Origin: Chitinophagaceae bacterium
Lineage (GTDB): Bacteria; Bacteroidota; Bacteroidia; Chitinophagales; Chitinophagaceae
DNA: 64,000 nucleotides
Assembly (NCBI GenBank): GCA_947375185.1
Contig: CANCEU010000003.1
Location: 1-64,000, forward strand
Direction: 5' to 3'
The notes under the pieces were generated by a model that was not told the origin of the DNA, searched no databases, and was given only the letters and a program-made list of their open reading frames with translations. Made by a program: the position numbers and the translations under genes. Shown one piece after another: positions 1 through 8,724 of this stretch; the stretch's first letter is position 1; each line of letters begins with the position of its first letter.

Positions 1-33
1 GTTCGGGGAATCTTATAAATTAGCTAGAATGGC

Positions 34-147
34 TTATGCGCTTGCTTTTGTAGCTTTTCTGCCTCTAGTTGTCTTATGTGGTCTGCTTTTGCCATAAGAA
101 CCTAAAAATCTTTTTCCTTTAGCTGTTTTTTTATCTCCTCTACCCAT
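34..147 (-). CDS. 30S ribosomal protein THX (bTHX)
   Basis: A 37-residue, very basic protein that begins MGRGDKKTAKGKRFLGSYGK and ends in a Lys/Arg/Thr/Ala-rich tail. This matches the small THX protein, which sits in the head of the 30S subunit and occurs in many Bacteroidota. It is short and easily missed by gene callers. The ATG at 147 is followed by an unbroken frame to TAA at 34-36. A -7 element lies about 31 bases upstream, between this gene and the terminator of HU, so it probably has its own promoter. I recognise the family from the GDKKT...G.RF.GSYGKSRP pattern; I am confident of the identity. Confidence 0.87.
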   Translation of the reverse strand: MGRGDKKTAKGKRFLGSYGKSRPHKTTRGRKATKASA

Positions 148-177
148 GATATTGTGTTTTATTTAGTGATTGGATAG

Positions 178-185
178 CAAAAATA
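178..185 (-). promoter_or_regulatory. -7 element for THX
   Basis: Read on the minus strand this is TATTTTTG, matching the Bacteroidota -7 consensus TAnnTTTG. It lies directly after the hairpin that terminates the HU transcript, giving a predicted leader of about 25 bases. No clear -33 TTTG is visible. Confidence 0.45.
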
Positions 186-216
186 AAAAAACCCCCTGAT
201 ATTAGGGGGTTTTTAT
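185..216 (-). terminator. Rho-independent terminator of HU gene
   Basis: A 7-bp stem (191-197 with 204-210, arms ACCCCCT/AGGGGGT) closes a 6-base loop. It is flanked by an A-run on one side and a T-run on the other, so it can work on either strand. On the minus strand it ends the HU transcript about 20 bases past the stop codon. Confidence 0.85.
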
Positions 217-231
217 TGAAATAAATTTCAA

Positions 232-501
232 TTATAATTTTCCGCTTAATTCTTTACCAGCTTTAAATTTAGCAACTTTTTTAGCTTTGATTTTGATTGT
301 AGCACCAGTTTTTGGGTTACGACCAGTTCTAGCTGCACGCTTAGATACTGAGAAAGTACCAAAACCAACTAAAGTTACTTTACCACCTTTCTTTAAAGAT
401 TTAGTTACTGCATCGATAAATGCATCTAAAGCTGCGTTAGCTGATGTTTTTGTTAGTTCAGCGTGATCCGCGATGTGCGCGATTAATTCTGCTTTGTTCA
501 T
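232..501 (-). CDS. HU family DNA-binding protein
   Basis: An 89-residue histone-like protein that bends and compacts DNA as a dimer. The start chosen is [18 protein letters not shown], the normal HU N-terminus. The DNA-binding arm is visible in [20 protein letters not shown], followed by a basic end ([17 protein letters not shown]). The open frame runs 39 codons further upstream, but that extension is not HU-like and contains a -7 element at 534-541, so transcription probably starts after it. A strong terminator follows. Whether it is HU-alpha, HU-beta or a paralogue cannot be told. Confidence 0.93.
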   Translation of the reverse strand: MNKAELIAHIADHAELTKTSANAALDAFIDAVTKSLKKGGKVTLVGFGTFSVSKRAARTGRNPKTGATIKIKAKKVAKFKAGKELSGKL

Positions 502-533
502 AGAAGTGTTTTTTATAGTTTTAAACGATAAGA

Positions 534-541
534 CAAATTTA
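534..541 (-). promoter_or_regulatory. -7 element for HU gene
   Basis: The minus strand reads TAAATTTG, a full match to TAnnTTTG. It lies 33 bases before the HU ATG at 501 and supports that start over the longer frame. The rest of the 502-762 gap shows no gene or repeat. Confidence 0.5.
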
Positions 542-762
542 TTAGCTTTTGTGAAACGAAAAAATATTTTGCCATTTATTTTTAAATTTATTTTTCCACC
601 AAAACCCTTAAATAGCAAGGTTTTTATGCCAAATTTCCAGTAAATGCTTTAAATCATTTTTTAATAAAAATGCAGGAAAGCCTTTGTGAGCTTTGCTTTC
701 ATAATTTGATTTAGCTGAAATATAGGCCTATATTGGGTTGTAGATCTTTAAAGTATCCACAA

Positions 763-1065
763 TCAATTCACAATTTGCATGGTAGTAATAAAGTGGAAAC
801 ATTGATCTCCCCAGGTATTTGCAAGCTCTTCCATGATGCTAGGAGATAATTCTTCCTGAAATTTAGCAAGTATTTCAGAGGTTGGAGCAAATAGCTGCAG
901 GGTATAGGTTGGCGCTTGGTCAACATCAACAGCTAATTCATAAAATTTATGATCGTCAAAACATCCGGTTGATTCAATAATTGGGATTAATTTATTTTTC
1001 ATCCATTCAACCCATTGAGATTGAAGTGTAGGTGCTATTTGGAAGCTTATATTGTATACATGCAT
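763..1065 (-). CDS. DUF4286 family protein
   Basis: A 100-residue protein with no signal peptide or membrane segment. The opening HVYNISFQIAPTLQSQWVEW, the central YTLQLFAPT and the closing GDQCFHFITTMQIVN match the small DUF4286 family, widespread in Bacteroidota and probably of ferredoxin-like fold. Its function is not known. It lies 28 bases downstream of exonuclease III on the same strand and is probably the last gene of that transcript. Confidence 0.78.
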   Translation of the reverse strand: MHVYNISFQIAPTLQSQWVEWMKNKLIPIIESTGCFDDHKFYELAVDVDQAPTYTLQLFAPTSEILAKFQEELSPSIMEELANTWGDQCFHFITTMQIVN

Positions 1066-1093
1066 AAGAAAAAAGAGATTGATTTATTGATGC

Positions 1094-1864
1094 TTATTTT
1101 TTAATATCTACAACAATTGGACAATGATCACTGTGTTTTACCATTGGTAATATATCAGCGGATACAATTGATTTTTCTAAAGCCGCACTTGTACATAAAT
1201 AGTCAATTCTCCATCCTTTATTATTTAGCCTTACCGATGGGAAACGTTGACTCCACCATGAGTAGGCGCCTGTTGTAGTTGGATGAATGTGTCTAAAACT
1301 ATCTACCCAACCCGCTGTAATAAACTGATCCATCCATGCTTTTTCTTCTGGTAAAAAACCAGATGATTTTTTATTCCCTTTTGGATCGTGGATATCAATA
1401 TCAGTATGAGCAATATTATAATCTCCAGCTAAAATAATTTTTGGTCTTTCTTTTTTTAAGCATTCTATCCAATCGTAAAATTCTTTTAACCATTGGTATT
1501 TATAATTTTGCCTTTCATCGCCACTAGTACCTGATGGGAAATAGGCATTGATGATTGTTAAATCTCCAATATCTACTCTGATAACGCGTCCTTCAAAATC
1601 ACTCATTTCATGTCCAGTACCATAAATAATTTGAGTTGGCTTTTGTTTACTAAAAACAGCAACTCCACTATATCCCTTTTTTTGAGCTGGGTACCAAGCT
1701 ACATGATAGCCAAGTTCGGTAAATAGGGATAAGTCAATATCATTAGGAGTTGCCTTAGTCTCTTGTACACAAAAAATGTCAACTGGATATTCATTAAGCC
1801 ATTCGATTAAACCTTTCTTGATAGCAGCACGAATGCCATTCACATTATAACTTACAATACGCAT
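1094..1864 (-). CDS. xth: Exodeoxyribonuclease III (AP endonuclease)
   Basis: A 256-residue enzyme of the Mg-dependent EEP superfamily that cuts DNA at abasic sites and removes 3'-blocking groups in base-excision repair. Family motifs are in order: the N-terminal SYNVNGIRAA, the metal-binding glutamate in VQETKA, the catalytic GDYNIAHTDIDI, and the C-terminal SDHCPIVVDI with its Asp-His pair. Length is normal and the protein is cytosolic. It starts 15 bases after the stop of the upstream secreted-protein gene, so the two may share a transcript. Confidence 0.92.
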   Translation of the reverse strand: MRIVSYNVNGIRAAIKKGLIEWLNEYPVDIFCVQETKATPNDIDLSLFTELGYHVAWYPAQKKGYSGVAVFSKQKPTQIIYGTGHEMSDFEGRVIRVDIGDLTIINAYFPSGTSGDERQNYKYQWLKEFYDWIECLKKERPKIILAGDYNIAHTDIDIHDPKGNKKSSGFLPEEKAWMDQFITAGWVDSFRHIHPTTTGAYSWWSQRFPSVRLNNKGWRIDYLCTSAALEKSIVSADILPMVKHSDHCPIVVDIKK

Positions 1865-1878
1865 GGTGTAAATATATA

Positions 1879-3261
1879 TTAATTTGGGCTTTGAAATAAC
1901 TCTCCATATGCAATAAGTATCAGTAAGTTCCTAAATGTTTCGTCTACATGGTTGGGTAAACATACCATCTGCCTTGGTTTTACTAAACCTTCAATAATCA
2001 TGACTACTTTATCGTCCACTAAAATTGTTTTTAAAGCCTGTTCGTTGTCGAATTGTATCTTGAATTTATGATCATATAATTTGCCTGAAACGACTCTTGA
2101 ATGCGCAATTGACATAGGCTTTTTATATGCTTGTACTTCAAATTGATTTGTAGAGTCGTAGCCGTTGTATACTTTGTTGGGGAAATAGAATTTACTTTCC
2201 TCTGTTTCTATTTCTTTTACTTGGAATCGGCCAATCGTATCACGACCATTAAAAATATAATTACCAATGCCATCTAAGAAATTGAGTGTTTGATTTATAT
2301 CATTAGTACTACTCTCAAAAGTGTTATTAGGATTGAATTCTAGATAAGTTAATATAGTATAGTCTTTGTTAGCATGCACATCCCTTAATTGCTGAGTGAC
2401 TTGGTAGTATTCATTGCTATTAGCCTCTTTTCTGCTATTTTTTATTTCTTTTATAATATTTTTAAAAGGGTAGTTGACAGCTTTGTTTTTAAAATCAAGT
2501 TTCACTAAACTAGCCGTTGGAATTCTTAATAGTTGTAAACCACCCGAACTTGGAAAATTGATAAATTGCTTACTTGTGTCAAAAGCAATTCTTGGTTGAT
2601 TGTGTACTAATGGCATCCAATAATTGTCCGTAAAAAATGCTTGGGGCGTGATGGCTTCAATAAAAGATAAATTATTTATATCATTACTAATTAAGCTTAC
2701 CCCCTTTGATATTGCTTTGTATAAATTAATAGGAATAGTAGGAACAAAATCAGCTACCCGACCCATACCTACATTTTGTATTGGCATTATACCGAGCAAG
2801 ATGGTCTTTTGAAATATTTTTTCATGCTTTTCATTAAAGATATCTACTGCAATCCCCCATACAGATTGAATGCTGTCTTTCTTTTGTTGGCTTATTTGAA
2901 TGGCTTTATTAAGATCAAGTGTTGATGCGTCTAGTTCATATAATTCTAAATAAGCATGATAAGGGATATTTCTGGTGGAGTCCCATTTGATAACTATTTT
3001 TCCAATTTGACTTTGTTTTGTTAAGGTTTTAATTTCTGTTTTAAATGGCTTAACCCTCACCAAATTAAATTCCTTGAAAACACCACTATCTAAGGACTGC
3101 TCAATTAAACTTATATCTGTTGGCAATCGCCAATAGTTAGCTGTGGGTTGAAGTGTAGAATATATTTGTACCTGCTCAAATACTACCTTAGTTTGACAAA
3201 AGCTTTCACTAAAGGTAAATTGTAGAAGTAATAAAATAGCGTACTTGAGTATAGATTTCAT
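1879..3261 (-). CDS. Secreted protein of unknown function
   Basis: A 460-residue protein that I do not recognise. It begins with a Sec signal peptide (MKSILKYAILLLLQF...FCQ). The mature part has no membrane segment or obvious catalytic motif and is rich in beta-type sequence, with several short Asp/Asn-Ser/Thr patches typical of Bacteroidota envelope proteins. The open frame continues 39 codons upstream and overlaps the divergent gene, but a -7 element at 3280-3287 lies just before the start chosen here. It is first in a probable transcript with exonuclease III and the DUF4286 gene. Confidence 0.65.
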   Translation of the reverse strand: MKSILKYAILLLLQFTFSESFCQTKVVFEQVQIYSTLQPTANYWRLPTDISLIEQSLDSGVFKEFNLVRVKPFKTEIKTLTKQSQIGKIVIKWDSTRNIPYHAYLELYELDASTLDLNKAIQISQQKKDSIQSVWGIAVDIFNEKHEKIFQKTILLGIMPIQNVGMGRVADFVPTIPINLYKAISKGVSLISNDINNLSFIEAITPQAFFTDNYWMPLVHNQPRIAFDTSKQFINFPSSGGLQLLRIPTASLVKLDFKNKAVNYPFKNIIKEIKNSRKEANSNEYYQVTQQLRDVHANKDYTILTYLEFNPNNTFESSTNDINQTLNFLDGIGNYIFNGRDTIGRFQVKEIETEESKFYFPNKVYNGYDSTNQFEVQAYKKPMSIAHSRVVSGKLYDHKFKIQFDNEQALKTILVDDKVVMIIEGLVKPRQMVCLPNHVDETFRNLLILIAYGELFQSPN

Positions 3262-3279
3262 TTGGATAAATAGGTACTT

Positions 3280-3287
3280 CAAATTTA
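3280..3287 (-). promoter_or_regulatory. -7 element for the 1879-3261 gene
   Basis: The minus strand reads TAAATTTG (TAnnTTTG), 19 bases before the ATG at 3261. It lies inside the longer open frame and so argues against the upstream start. Confidence 0.5.
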
Positions 3288-3347
3288 AATAAATAATGTT
3301 TATAAGGCCATTATTTATTATAACTTCATGCATTATAATATAGTCAG

Positions 3348-4100
3348 ATGCCTCAGGAAAAAATAAACAAACATTCAAAAAAAATTATTCCTTCTACCGA
3401 TGAATATTACCATTTAGAAGGCCCAAAGCCAAGAATGAATGAACTTGGTTTTGCCTTTAAAATATTTATTCAATTTATTAAAGGTTTTAGAACCCTACAT
3501 TTTATTGGTCCTTGTATCACTGTTTTTGGTTCTGCCCGATTTAAGGCCGACCATCCTTATTATATTAAATCTAGAGAAATTGGAAAGCGTATAGCAGGAT
3601 TAGGCTTAACGACAATGACTGGGGGTGGGCCTGGCGTGATGGAAGCTGCAAACAGAGGTGCATTTGAGGCTGGCGGCAAATCCGTTGGCTGTAATATTAA
3701 ATTGCCTTTTGAACAAACCCCCAATCCTTATACCAATGTTTCAATCACTTTTAATTACTTTTTTATTCGAAAAGTATTGATGGTTAAATATTCATATGGT
3801 TTTATTATTATGCCTGGTGGTTTTGGTACAATGGATGAATTTTTTGAAACACTAACATTGGCACAAACAAAAGTGATTAATGATTTTCCAATTGTTGTAA
3901 TGGGTAAAGAATATTATCAGCCCCTACAAGAGTGGATAGAAAAAATGATTTCTGAAGGAACCATTGCTGAGGAAGATAAAAAATTCATGTTATTTACTGA
4001 CAATGAGGATGAGGCCGTTGAGCACATTGAAAAATATGTTCGTAATAATTATAAGGCTAAACAGCGGAAACGTTTATGGTGGTTATTTGAAAAAGTATAG
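3348..4100 (+). CDS. LOG family protein (TIGR00730), nucleotide 5'-monophosphate nucleosidase-like
   Basis: A 250-residue Rossmann-fold protein of the LOG/lysine-decarboxylase-like family. Members hydrolyse the N-glycosidic bond of cytokinin riboside monophosphates or of AMP-like nucleotides. The two defining motifs are present: GGGPGVMEAANRGA near residues 93-106 and PGGFGTMDEFFE near residues 157-168, which hold the phosphate and the catalytic Arg/Glu. The first 45 residues are a basic extension common in the longer family members. It is alone on this strand, divergent from the secreted-protein gene and convergent with metH. The physiological substrate is unknown. Confidence 0.85.
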   Translation: MPQEKINKHSKKIIPSTDEYYHLEGPKPRMNELGFAFKIFIQFIKGFRTLHFIGPCITVFGSARFKADHPYYIKSREIGKRIAGLGLTTMTGGGPGVMEAANRGAFEAGGKSVGCNIKLPFEQTPNPYTNVSITFNYFFIRKVLMVKYSYGFIIMPGGFGTMDEFFETLTLAQTKVINDFPIVVMGKEYYQPLQEWIEKMISEGTIAEEDKKFMLFTDNEDEAVEHIEKYVRNNYKAKQRKRLWWLFEKV

Positions 4101-4127
4101 TATTTATTATCTTGAATTGTTGTTTAA

Positions 4128-6860
4128 TTATTCAATCACTGGTTGCAACCATCTTGTTACATATTCTAGTGATTGTTGTTTACGTTTTGCATAATCTTCC
4201 ACTTGGTCTTGTTGAATTTTACCCAATCCAAAATATTGACTTTGAGGATTGGCAAAATACCAACCACAAACACTAGATGCTGGATACATCGCCAAACTCT
4301 CTGTTAATGTAATGCCTGTATGTTTTTCGGCATCTAATAAATTAAATAAACTATATTTTTCTGTGTGATCAGGACAAGCTGGGTAACCCGGTGCAGGACG
4401 AATGCCCACATATTTTTCCTTAATTAGTTCATCATTTTCTAGCTGTTCCTCCTTAGCATAACCCCAAAGTTCTTTACGTGTTTTTACATGTAAATATTCG
4501 GCAAATGCTTCTGCTAATCTGTCGGCTAATGCTTGCAAAATAATTTTATTATAGTCATCATGATTTGCTTCAAACGCTTTGATGTGTTTTTCAATACCAT
4601 GAATTGTTACTGCGAAGGCGCCTAAGTAATCCTTTTTGTTTTCAGTAGTTGGACAAATGAAATCTGCTAATGAAAAATTGGGTTGACCTGCTGCTTTTTT
4701 AGCTTGCTGTCTTAAGAAATGCAAATGAGTTTTTGAATCATTATGGTTTATGATAATATCATCTCCTTGTGCGCTTGCTTCCCAAAAACCAACTGCTCCT
4801 TTAGCGGTTAACCATTTTTCATTGATGATAGTTTGTAATAATGCATTTGCGTCTGCATACAATTTACTCGCTACTTCACCTACTTTTTCATCCGTTAAGA
4901 TAGCCGGGAAATTGCCGTGTAATTCCCACGCAATAAAGAATGGCTTCCAATCAATATAGTCCACTAATACCGACAAGTCTTTAATTTCAATGGCTTGGTT
5001 GCCCGTAAAGCTTGGTGCGGTAGTATTAAAATTAGACCAGTCAATTGGCATTTTATTGTTTAATGCATCGGAATACGCAATGGATTGCTTTACTGTTTTT
5101 TTATTGTCAAAGTCAGATTTTAATTGGATGTATTCTTTTTCTAAGTTACCTAAAAAAGTCACTTTCTGTTCTTTGTTCAATAATGAACCTGCAACCGTAA
5201 CACTACGAGATGCGTCTAACACATGTATTACCCCATCTCCATATTCAGGTGCGATTTTTACTGCAGTATGCATACGTGATGTAGTCGCACCACCAATCAT
5301 TAATGGAATATTCATGCCACGTCGCTTCATTTCCTTTGCAATATGTACCATTTCATCTAATGAGGGGGTTATTAAACCACTCAATCCAATGATGTCAACA
5401 TCATGTTTAACAGCTTCTGCTAGTATTTTATCTGCTGGAACCATTACGCCAATATCAATAATTTCATATCCATTACATCCCAATACCACACCCACTATAT
5501 TTTTACCAATATCATGCACATCTCCTTTCACAGTAGCTAATAATATTTTAGCAGGTCCCTTTGTTTGACCATTTGGATCAGCCGATGCATTTTTTAATCT
5601 TTCTTTTTCTGCCTCTATAAAAGGTGTTAACACTGCAACGCTTTTTTTCATCACCCTTGCACTCTTTACTACCTGTGGTAAAAACATTTTACCAGCTCCA
5701 AATAAATCACCTACTTGGTTCATGCCAGCCATCAATGGTCCTTCAATCACTTCAAGTGGTGCGCTGTATTTTAATCTTGCCTCTTCGGTATCTTCTTCAA
5801 TAAAATCAGTTATACCATTAATTAAAGAATGAGCTAAACGTTTTTCAACTGTATCATTTCTCCAAGCTAATTTTAATTTGTTGGCTTCTTCAGATGATTG
5901 CCCTGCATTTTCTCCACTTGCTTTTAAATTATCAGCATATTGGATTAGTGCTTCTGTAGCCTGGTTGCTATCATTATTTTTATTCAAAATTACATCCTCG
6001 CATAAATTTCTTAGTACGGGATCAATCTCATCATATACCACTAATTGTCCTGCATTTACAATACCCATATCCATACCTGCTTTAATTGCATGGTATAAAA
6101 ACACGGCATGAATTGCTTCTCTTACTGCTTCGTTTCCTCTAAATGAAAAAGATACATTCGATACACCGCCACTCACTTTTGCTAGAGGCATTTTTTGTTT
6201 AATTACGCGGGTAGCTTCGATAAAATCAACAGCATAATTATTGTGTTCTTCAATACCCGTTGCTACTGCAAAAATGTTAGGATCAAATATGATGTCCTGA
6301 GGATCAAATCCAACCTGTTCTACTAATATTTTATAAGCACGCTCACAAATTTCAATTTTCCTATCCTTTGTATCTGCTTGTCCTACTTCATCAAAAGCCA
6401 TTACAATCACTGCAGCGCCATAAGCTTTACAAATATGTGCTTGTTCAATAAATTTAGCTTCCCCTTCCTTCATTGAGATGGAATTCACAATACATTTTCC
6501 TTGGACACATTTTAACCCAGCTTCAATAATTTCAAACTTTGAACTATCAATCATTACAGGAATACGTGCTATGTCGGGTTCACTTTGCAATAAGTTTAAA
6601 AAAGTAGTCATTGCTTTCACGCCTTCTAATAAAGCATCATCCATATTCACATCAATTACCTGTGCTCCGCTTTCTACTTGTTGACGAGCTACAGATAAGG
6701 CTTCTTCGTATTTATTTTCCTTAATTAAACGCGCGAACTTTTTAGATCCTGTTACATTGGTTCTTTCACCAACGTTAACAAAATTAGTTTCTGGACGAAT
6801 AACCAATGGCTCGAGTCCAGCTAATCGTAAATAGGGTTTGATATGTATTTGATCACTCAT
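4128..6860 (-). CDS. metH: Methionine synthase, cobalamin-dependent, C-terminal subunit (pterin, B12 and activation domains)
   Basis: A 910-residue protein that corresponds to MetH without its homocysteine domain. Order: a pterin-binding barrel ([16 protein letters not shown] near residue 27), the B12 cap, and a Rossmann B12-binding domain with the base-off ligand motif [11 protein letters not shown] at about residue 450. Then comes the SAM-dependent reactivation domain (RKELWGYA, and [18 protein letters not shown] near residue 830). It transfers the methyl group of methyltetrahydrofolate through cobalamin to homocysteine bound by the partner. The partner gene lies 46 bases upstream on the same strand. 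This split is common in Bacteroidota and is not a frameshift: each part has its own start and the domain boundary is clean. Confidence 0.95.
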   Translation of the reverse strand: MSDQIHIKPYLRLAGLEPLVIRPETNFVNVGERTNVTGSKKFARLIKENKYEEALSVARQQVESGAQVIDVNMDDALLEGVKAMTTFLNLLQSEPDIARIPVMIDSSKFEIIEAGLKCVQGKCIVNSISMKEGEAKFIEQAHICKAYGAAVIVMAFDEVGQADTKDRKIEICERAYKILVEQVGFDPQDIIFDPNIFAVATGIEEHNNYAVDFIEATRVIKQKMPLAKVSGGVSNVSFSFRGNEAVREAIHAVFLYHAIKAGMDMGIVNAGQLVVYDEIDPVLRNLCEDVILNKNNDSNQATEALIQYADNLKASGENAGQSSEEANKLKLAWRNDTVEKRLAHSLINGITDFIEEDTEEARLKYSAPLEVIEGPLMAGMNQVGDLFGAGKMFLPQVVKSARVMKKSVAVLTPFIEAEKERLKNASADPNGQTKGPAKILLATVKGDVHDIGKNIVGVVLGCNGYEIIDIGVMVPADKILAEAVKHDVDIIGLSGLITPSLDEMVHIAKEMKRRGMNIPLMIGGATTSRMHTAVKIAPEYGDGVIHVLDASRSVTVAGSLLNKEQKVTFLGNLEKEYIQLKSDFDNKKTVKQSIAYSDALNNKMPIDWSNFNTTAPSFTGNQAIEIKDLSVLVDYIDWKPFFIAWELHGNFPAILTDEKVGEVASKLYADANALLQTIINEKWLTAKGAVGFWEASAQGDDIIINHNDSKTHLHFLRQQAKKAAGQPNFSLADFICPTTENKKDYLGAFAVTIHGIEKHIKAFEANHDDYNKIILQALADRLAEAFAEYLHVKTRKELWGYAKEEQLENDELIKEKYVGIRPAPGYPACPDHTEKYSLFNLLDAEKHTGITLTESLAMYPASSVCGWYFANPQSQYFGLGKIQQDQVEDYAKRKQQSLEYVTRWLQPVIE

Positions 6861-6906
6861 AATTTTCTAGGTTGTTGTCAATCCAATGATATTCAATTAG
6901 GTCTAC

Positions 6907-7920
6907 TTAAATAGTTGTGTCTACAATTGGTAAAGGTCTTGGTGAAATGCTTCTCACATTATCTGCCATATGTTTGATGTGGTCAGGCGTAGTTCCGCAA
7001 CACCCTCCAACAATATTTACAAATTGATTTTTTGCCCAATCTTCAATAAAATGGCCGGTTTGATGTGGAGCTTCATCATATTGTCCCATTGCATTTGGTA
7101 AACCTGCATTTGGATAAGCAGAGGTATAACAAGAAGCAATCTGAGAAAGTTCTTCAATATGGGAACGCATTTCCTGAGCACCCAATGCGCAATTTAGCCC
7201 GACACTTAACGGTTTAGCATGTGCTACTGATGTATAAAATGCTTCCAAGGTTTGTCCACTTAAAGTTCTACCAGAAGCATCAGTAATAGTACCACTAATC
7301 ATGATAGGCAATTCTGGCTTCCCTATTTTTCTGAAGTATTCTTTAATTGCAAATATTGCTGCTTTAGCATTTAGCGTATCAAAAATTGTTTCCACTAATA
7401 AAACATCTACACCTCCATCAACTAATCCTTTAATTTGTTCGGTATAGGCTACTACGACTTCGTCAAAAGTAACTGCACGAAAACCTGGATTGTTTACATC
7501 AGGGGATAAACTCAAGGTTTTATTTAAAGGTCCAATGGAACCAGCAATATATTTTTCGGTTGTATTGGGATGTTTTGATTTGTATTGATCAATTGCGTCT
7601 CTAACACATTTTGCTGCAGCAATATTTAATTCATATGCAAATTCTTGCATGTCATAATCTGCCATCGCAATGGATGTGCTGCTAAAGGTATTGGTCTCAA
7701 TAATATCTGCACCCGCTTCTAAGTATTGTAAATGTATTCCAGTAATAATAGAAGGTTGTGTAATGCACAATAAGTCATTGTTGCCTTTCACATCACAATG
7801 CCAATTGGCGAATCTAGTGCCACGGTAATCTTCTTCAGTTAATTTATGGCGTTGAATCATGGTACCCATGGCACCATCAATTACCAAAATTCTTTTTTTA
7901 AGCGTCTCTTGTATGGACAT
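6907..7920 (-). CDS. Methionine synthase, homocysteine S-methyltransferase subunit
   Basis: A 337-residue protein equal to the N-terminal domain of MetH. It opens ILVIDGAMGTMIQRHKLTEED, the usual barrel start. The zinc-binding cysteines are all present: one in VGLNCALGAQEM (about residue 243) and a pair in GGCCGTTPDHI (Cys307-Cys308). It activates homocysteine thiolate for methylation by the cobalamin subunit encoded just downstream. It is the first gene of the pair; its leader carries a pseudoknot and a well-formed promoter. Confidence 0.93.
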   Translation of the reverse strand: MSIQETLKKRILVIDGAMGTMIQRHKLTEEDYRGTRFANWHCDVKGNNDLLCITQPSIITGIHLQYLEAGADIIETNTFSSTSIAMADYDMQEFAYELNIAAAKCVRDAIDQYKSKHPNTTEKYIAGSIGPLNKTLSLSPDVNNPGFRAVTFDEVVVAYTEQIKGLVDGGVDVLLVETIFDTLNAKAAIFAIKEYFRKIGKPELPIMISGTITDASGRTLSGQTLEAFYTSVAHAKPLSVGLNCALGAQEMRSHIEELSQIASCYTSAYPNAGLPNAMGQYDEAPHQTGHFIEDWAKNQFVNIVGGCCGTTPDHIKHMADNVRSISPRPLPIVDTTI

Positions 7921-7984
7921 AAATATTTTTTTTATGCATCATCCATGAGGAGCAAATCACTAATAATAAAAGGGGATAAAATTG

Positions 7985-8050
7985 TACCGTTTATTAGTTC
8001 TTTTCTCCATAAAGATGGCAGGTTGAACAATAAACAAATCCACCTGCAAT
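7985..8050 (-). promoter_or_regulatory. Candidate SAM-II-like pseudoknot leader of metH
   Basis: On the minus strand the first transcribed bases can form an H-type pseudoknot. Helix 1 is GCAGGT (8042-8047) with ACCTGC (8018-8023). Helix 2 is GTTTATT (8029-8035), inside the loop of helix 1, with AATAAAC (7989-7995). Between the 5' arms lies GGATTTG, close to the GAUUUG of SAM-II riboswitches, and CTAA just before the last arm resembles their GCUAAA. The layout and size (about 60 bases) fit SAM-II; one extra G and changes in other conserved bases do not. The predicted transcription start is only a few bases before helix 1. Regulation of methionine synthesis by S-adenosylmethionine is my inference. 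Confidence 0.45.
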
Positions 8051-8056
8051 GCGGTG

Positions 8057-8088
8057 CAAAGTTAGTTTAGTAATAGCTTGTAGCCAAA
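8057..8088 (-). promoter_or_regulatory. Bacteroidota promoter for metH
   Basis: The minus strand carries a -33 TTTG (8085-8088), a 20-base spacer and a -7 TAACTTTG (8057-8064). This is the clearest two-part match to the Bacteroidota consensus in the window. The start of transcription is predicted near 8050, at the edge of the folded leader. Confidence 0.65.
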
Positions 8089-8128
8089 TTAATAGCACTA
8101 CAATATAGAATCTCCAAGTGTCCTTTGA

Positions 8129-8662
8129 CTATTGGTATGTTGCACTCACATCAACATTTATCTTGTCGGCCACCATTTTAATCATAATGCCTCCTATACC
8201 GAAATCTTTTAATCTTACTGTAAACTGAGAGCTTGCTTTAACGATGCCATTTTTAATTTCAATTATACCATTGGCCTGAATCGCTTTGTTTATGCCATGA
8301 ACCTGCATATTTCCAGTTATGGCCACTGGATATTTGCCATCTTTTTTGAAATCAACTGTATTGATATTTGTGATTTGGCCGTTAAAAAAGGCGCGCGGAA
8401 ATTTATTACTCTCAATATATTCTTCGTTAAAATGCTCTTCCATCTTGCCCATGTCAAAATGAAATCCTTTTGCTAACATTATGAAACTCAGTTTGCCATT
8501 GGGTTCTAGGCGACTAACGGCTTCCTTGTTAGTAGCATCAATGTCTTTGTCATCCAAGGCGATAAAACGCACTTGTGCAGTTTTCGTTTCCCAAATTTTT
8601 TGAGCATGTGTAACTGAGCTACTTAAGATGGTTACAATTATTAATCCAATTATTTTTTTCAT
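8129..8662 (-). CDS. YceI family protein, secreted
   Basis: A 177-residue protein with a Sec signal peptide (MKKIIGLIIVTILSSSVTHAQ). The mature part follows the YceI lipocalin-like barrel pattern: KTAQVRFIALDDKDIDATN, a central SFIMLAKGFHFDMGKMEEHF, then KYPVAITGNMQVHGINK and FTVRLKDFGIGG. YceI proteins bind isoprenoid-like or amphiphilic ligands in the periplasm; here the ligand is unknown. It stands between recR and metH on the same strand, with its own -7 element. Confidence 0.83.
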   Translation of the reverse strand: MKKIIGLIIVTILSSSVTHAQKIWETKTAQVRFIALDDKDIDATNKEAVSRLEPNGKLSFIMLAKGFHFDMGKMEEHFNEEYIESNKFPRAFFNGQITNINTVDFKKDGKYPVAITGNMQVHGINKAIQANGIIEIKNGIVKASSQFTVRLKDFGIGGIMIKMVADKINVDVSATYQ

Positions 8663-8696
8663 AAAGTATGGTTTTGTTAAATCAATGTTTGAACAT

Positions 8697-8704
8697 CAAA
8701 ATTA
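8697..8704 (-). promoter_or_regulatory. -7 element for the YceI gene
   Basis: The minus strand reads TAATTTTG, matching TAnnTTTG, 35 bases before the ATG at 8662. Confidence 0.45.
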
Positions 8705-8724
8705 CTCACAATTATTGAAATTTC

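Noticed and set aside
502..618. A 39-codon N-terminal extension of HU
   Set aside because: The extra residues do not resemble HU and contain the -7 element at 534-541; the family N-terminus is at 501.
3262..3378. Longer start for the secreted protein, overlapping the LOG gene
   Set aside because: It hides the signal peptide and covers a -7 element at 3280-3287.
4990..5568. A 192-codon plus-strand frame
   Set aside because: It lies fully antisense to metH, has no family features, and reflects codon bias of the true gene.
4128..7920. Split metH as a frameshift or sequencing error
   Set aside because: Each gene has its own start and stop with a gap between, and the break falls at a natural domain boundary.
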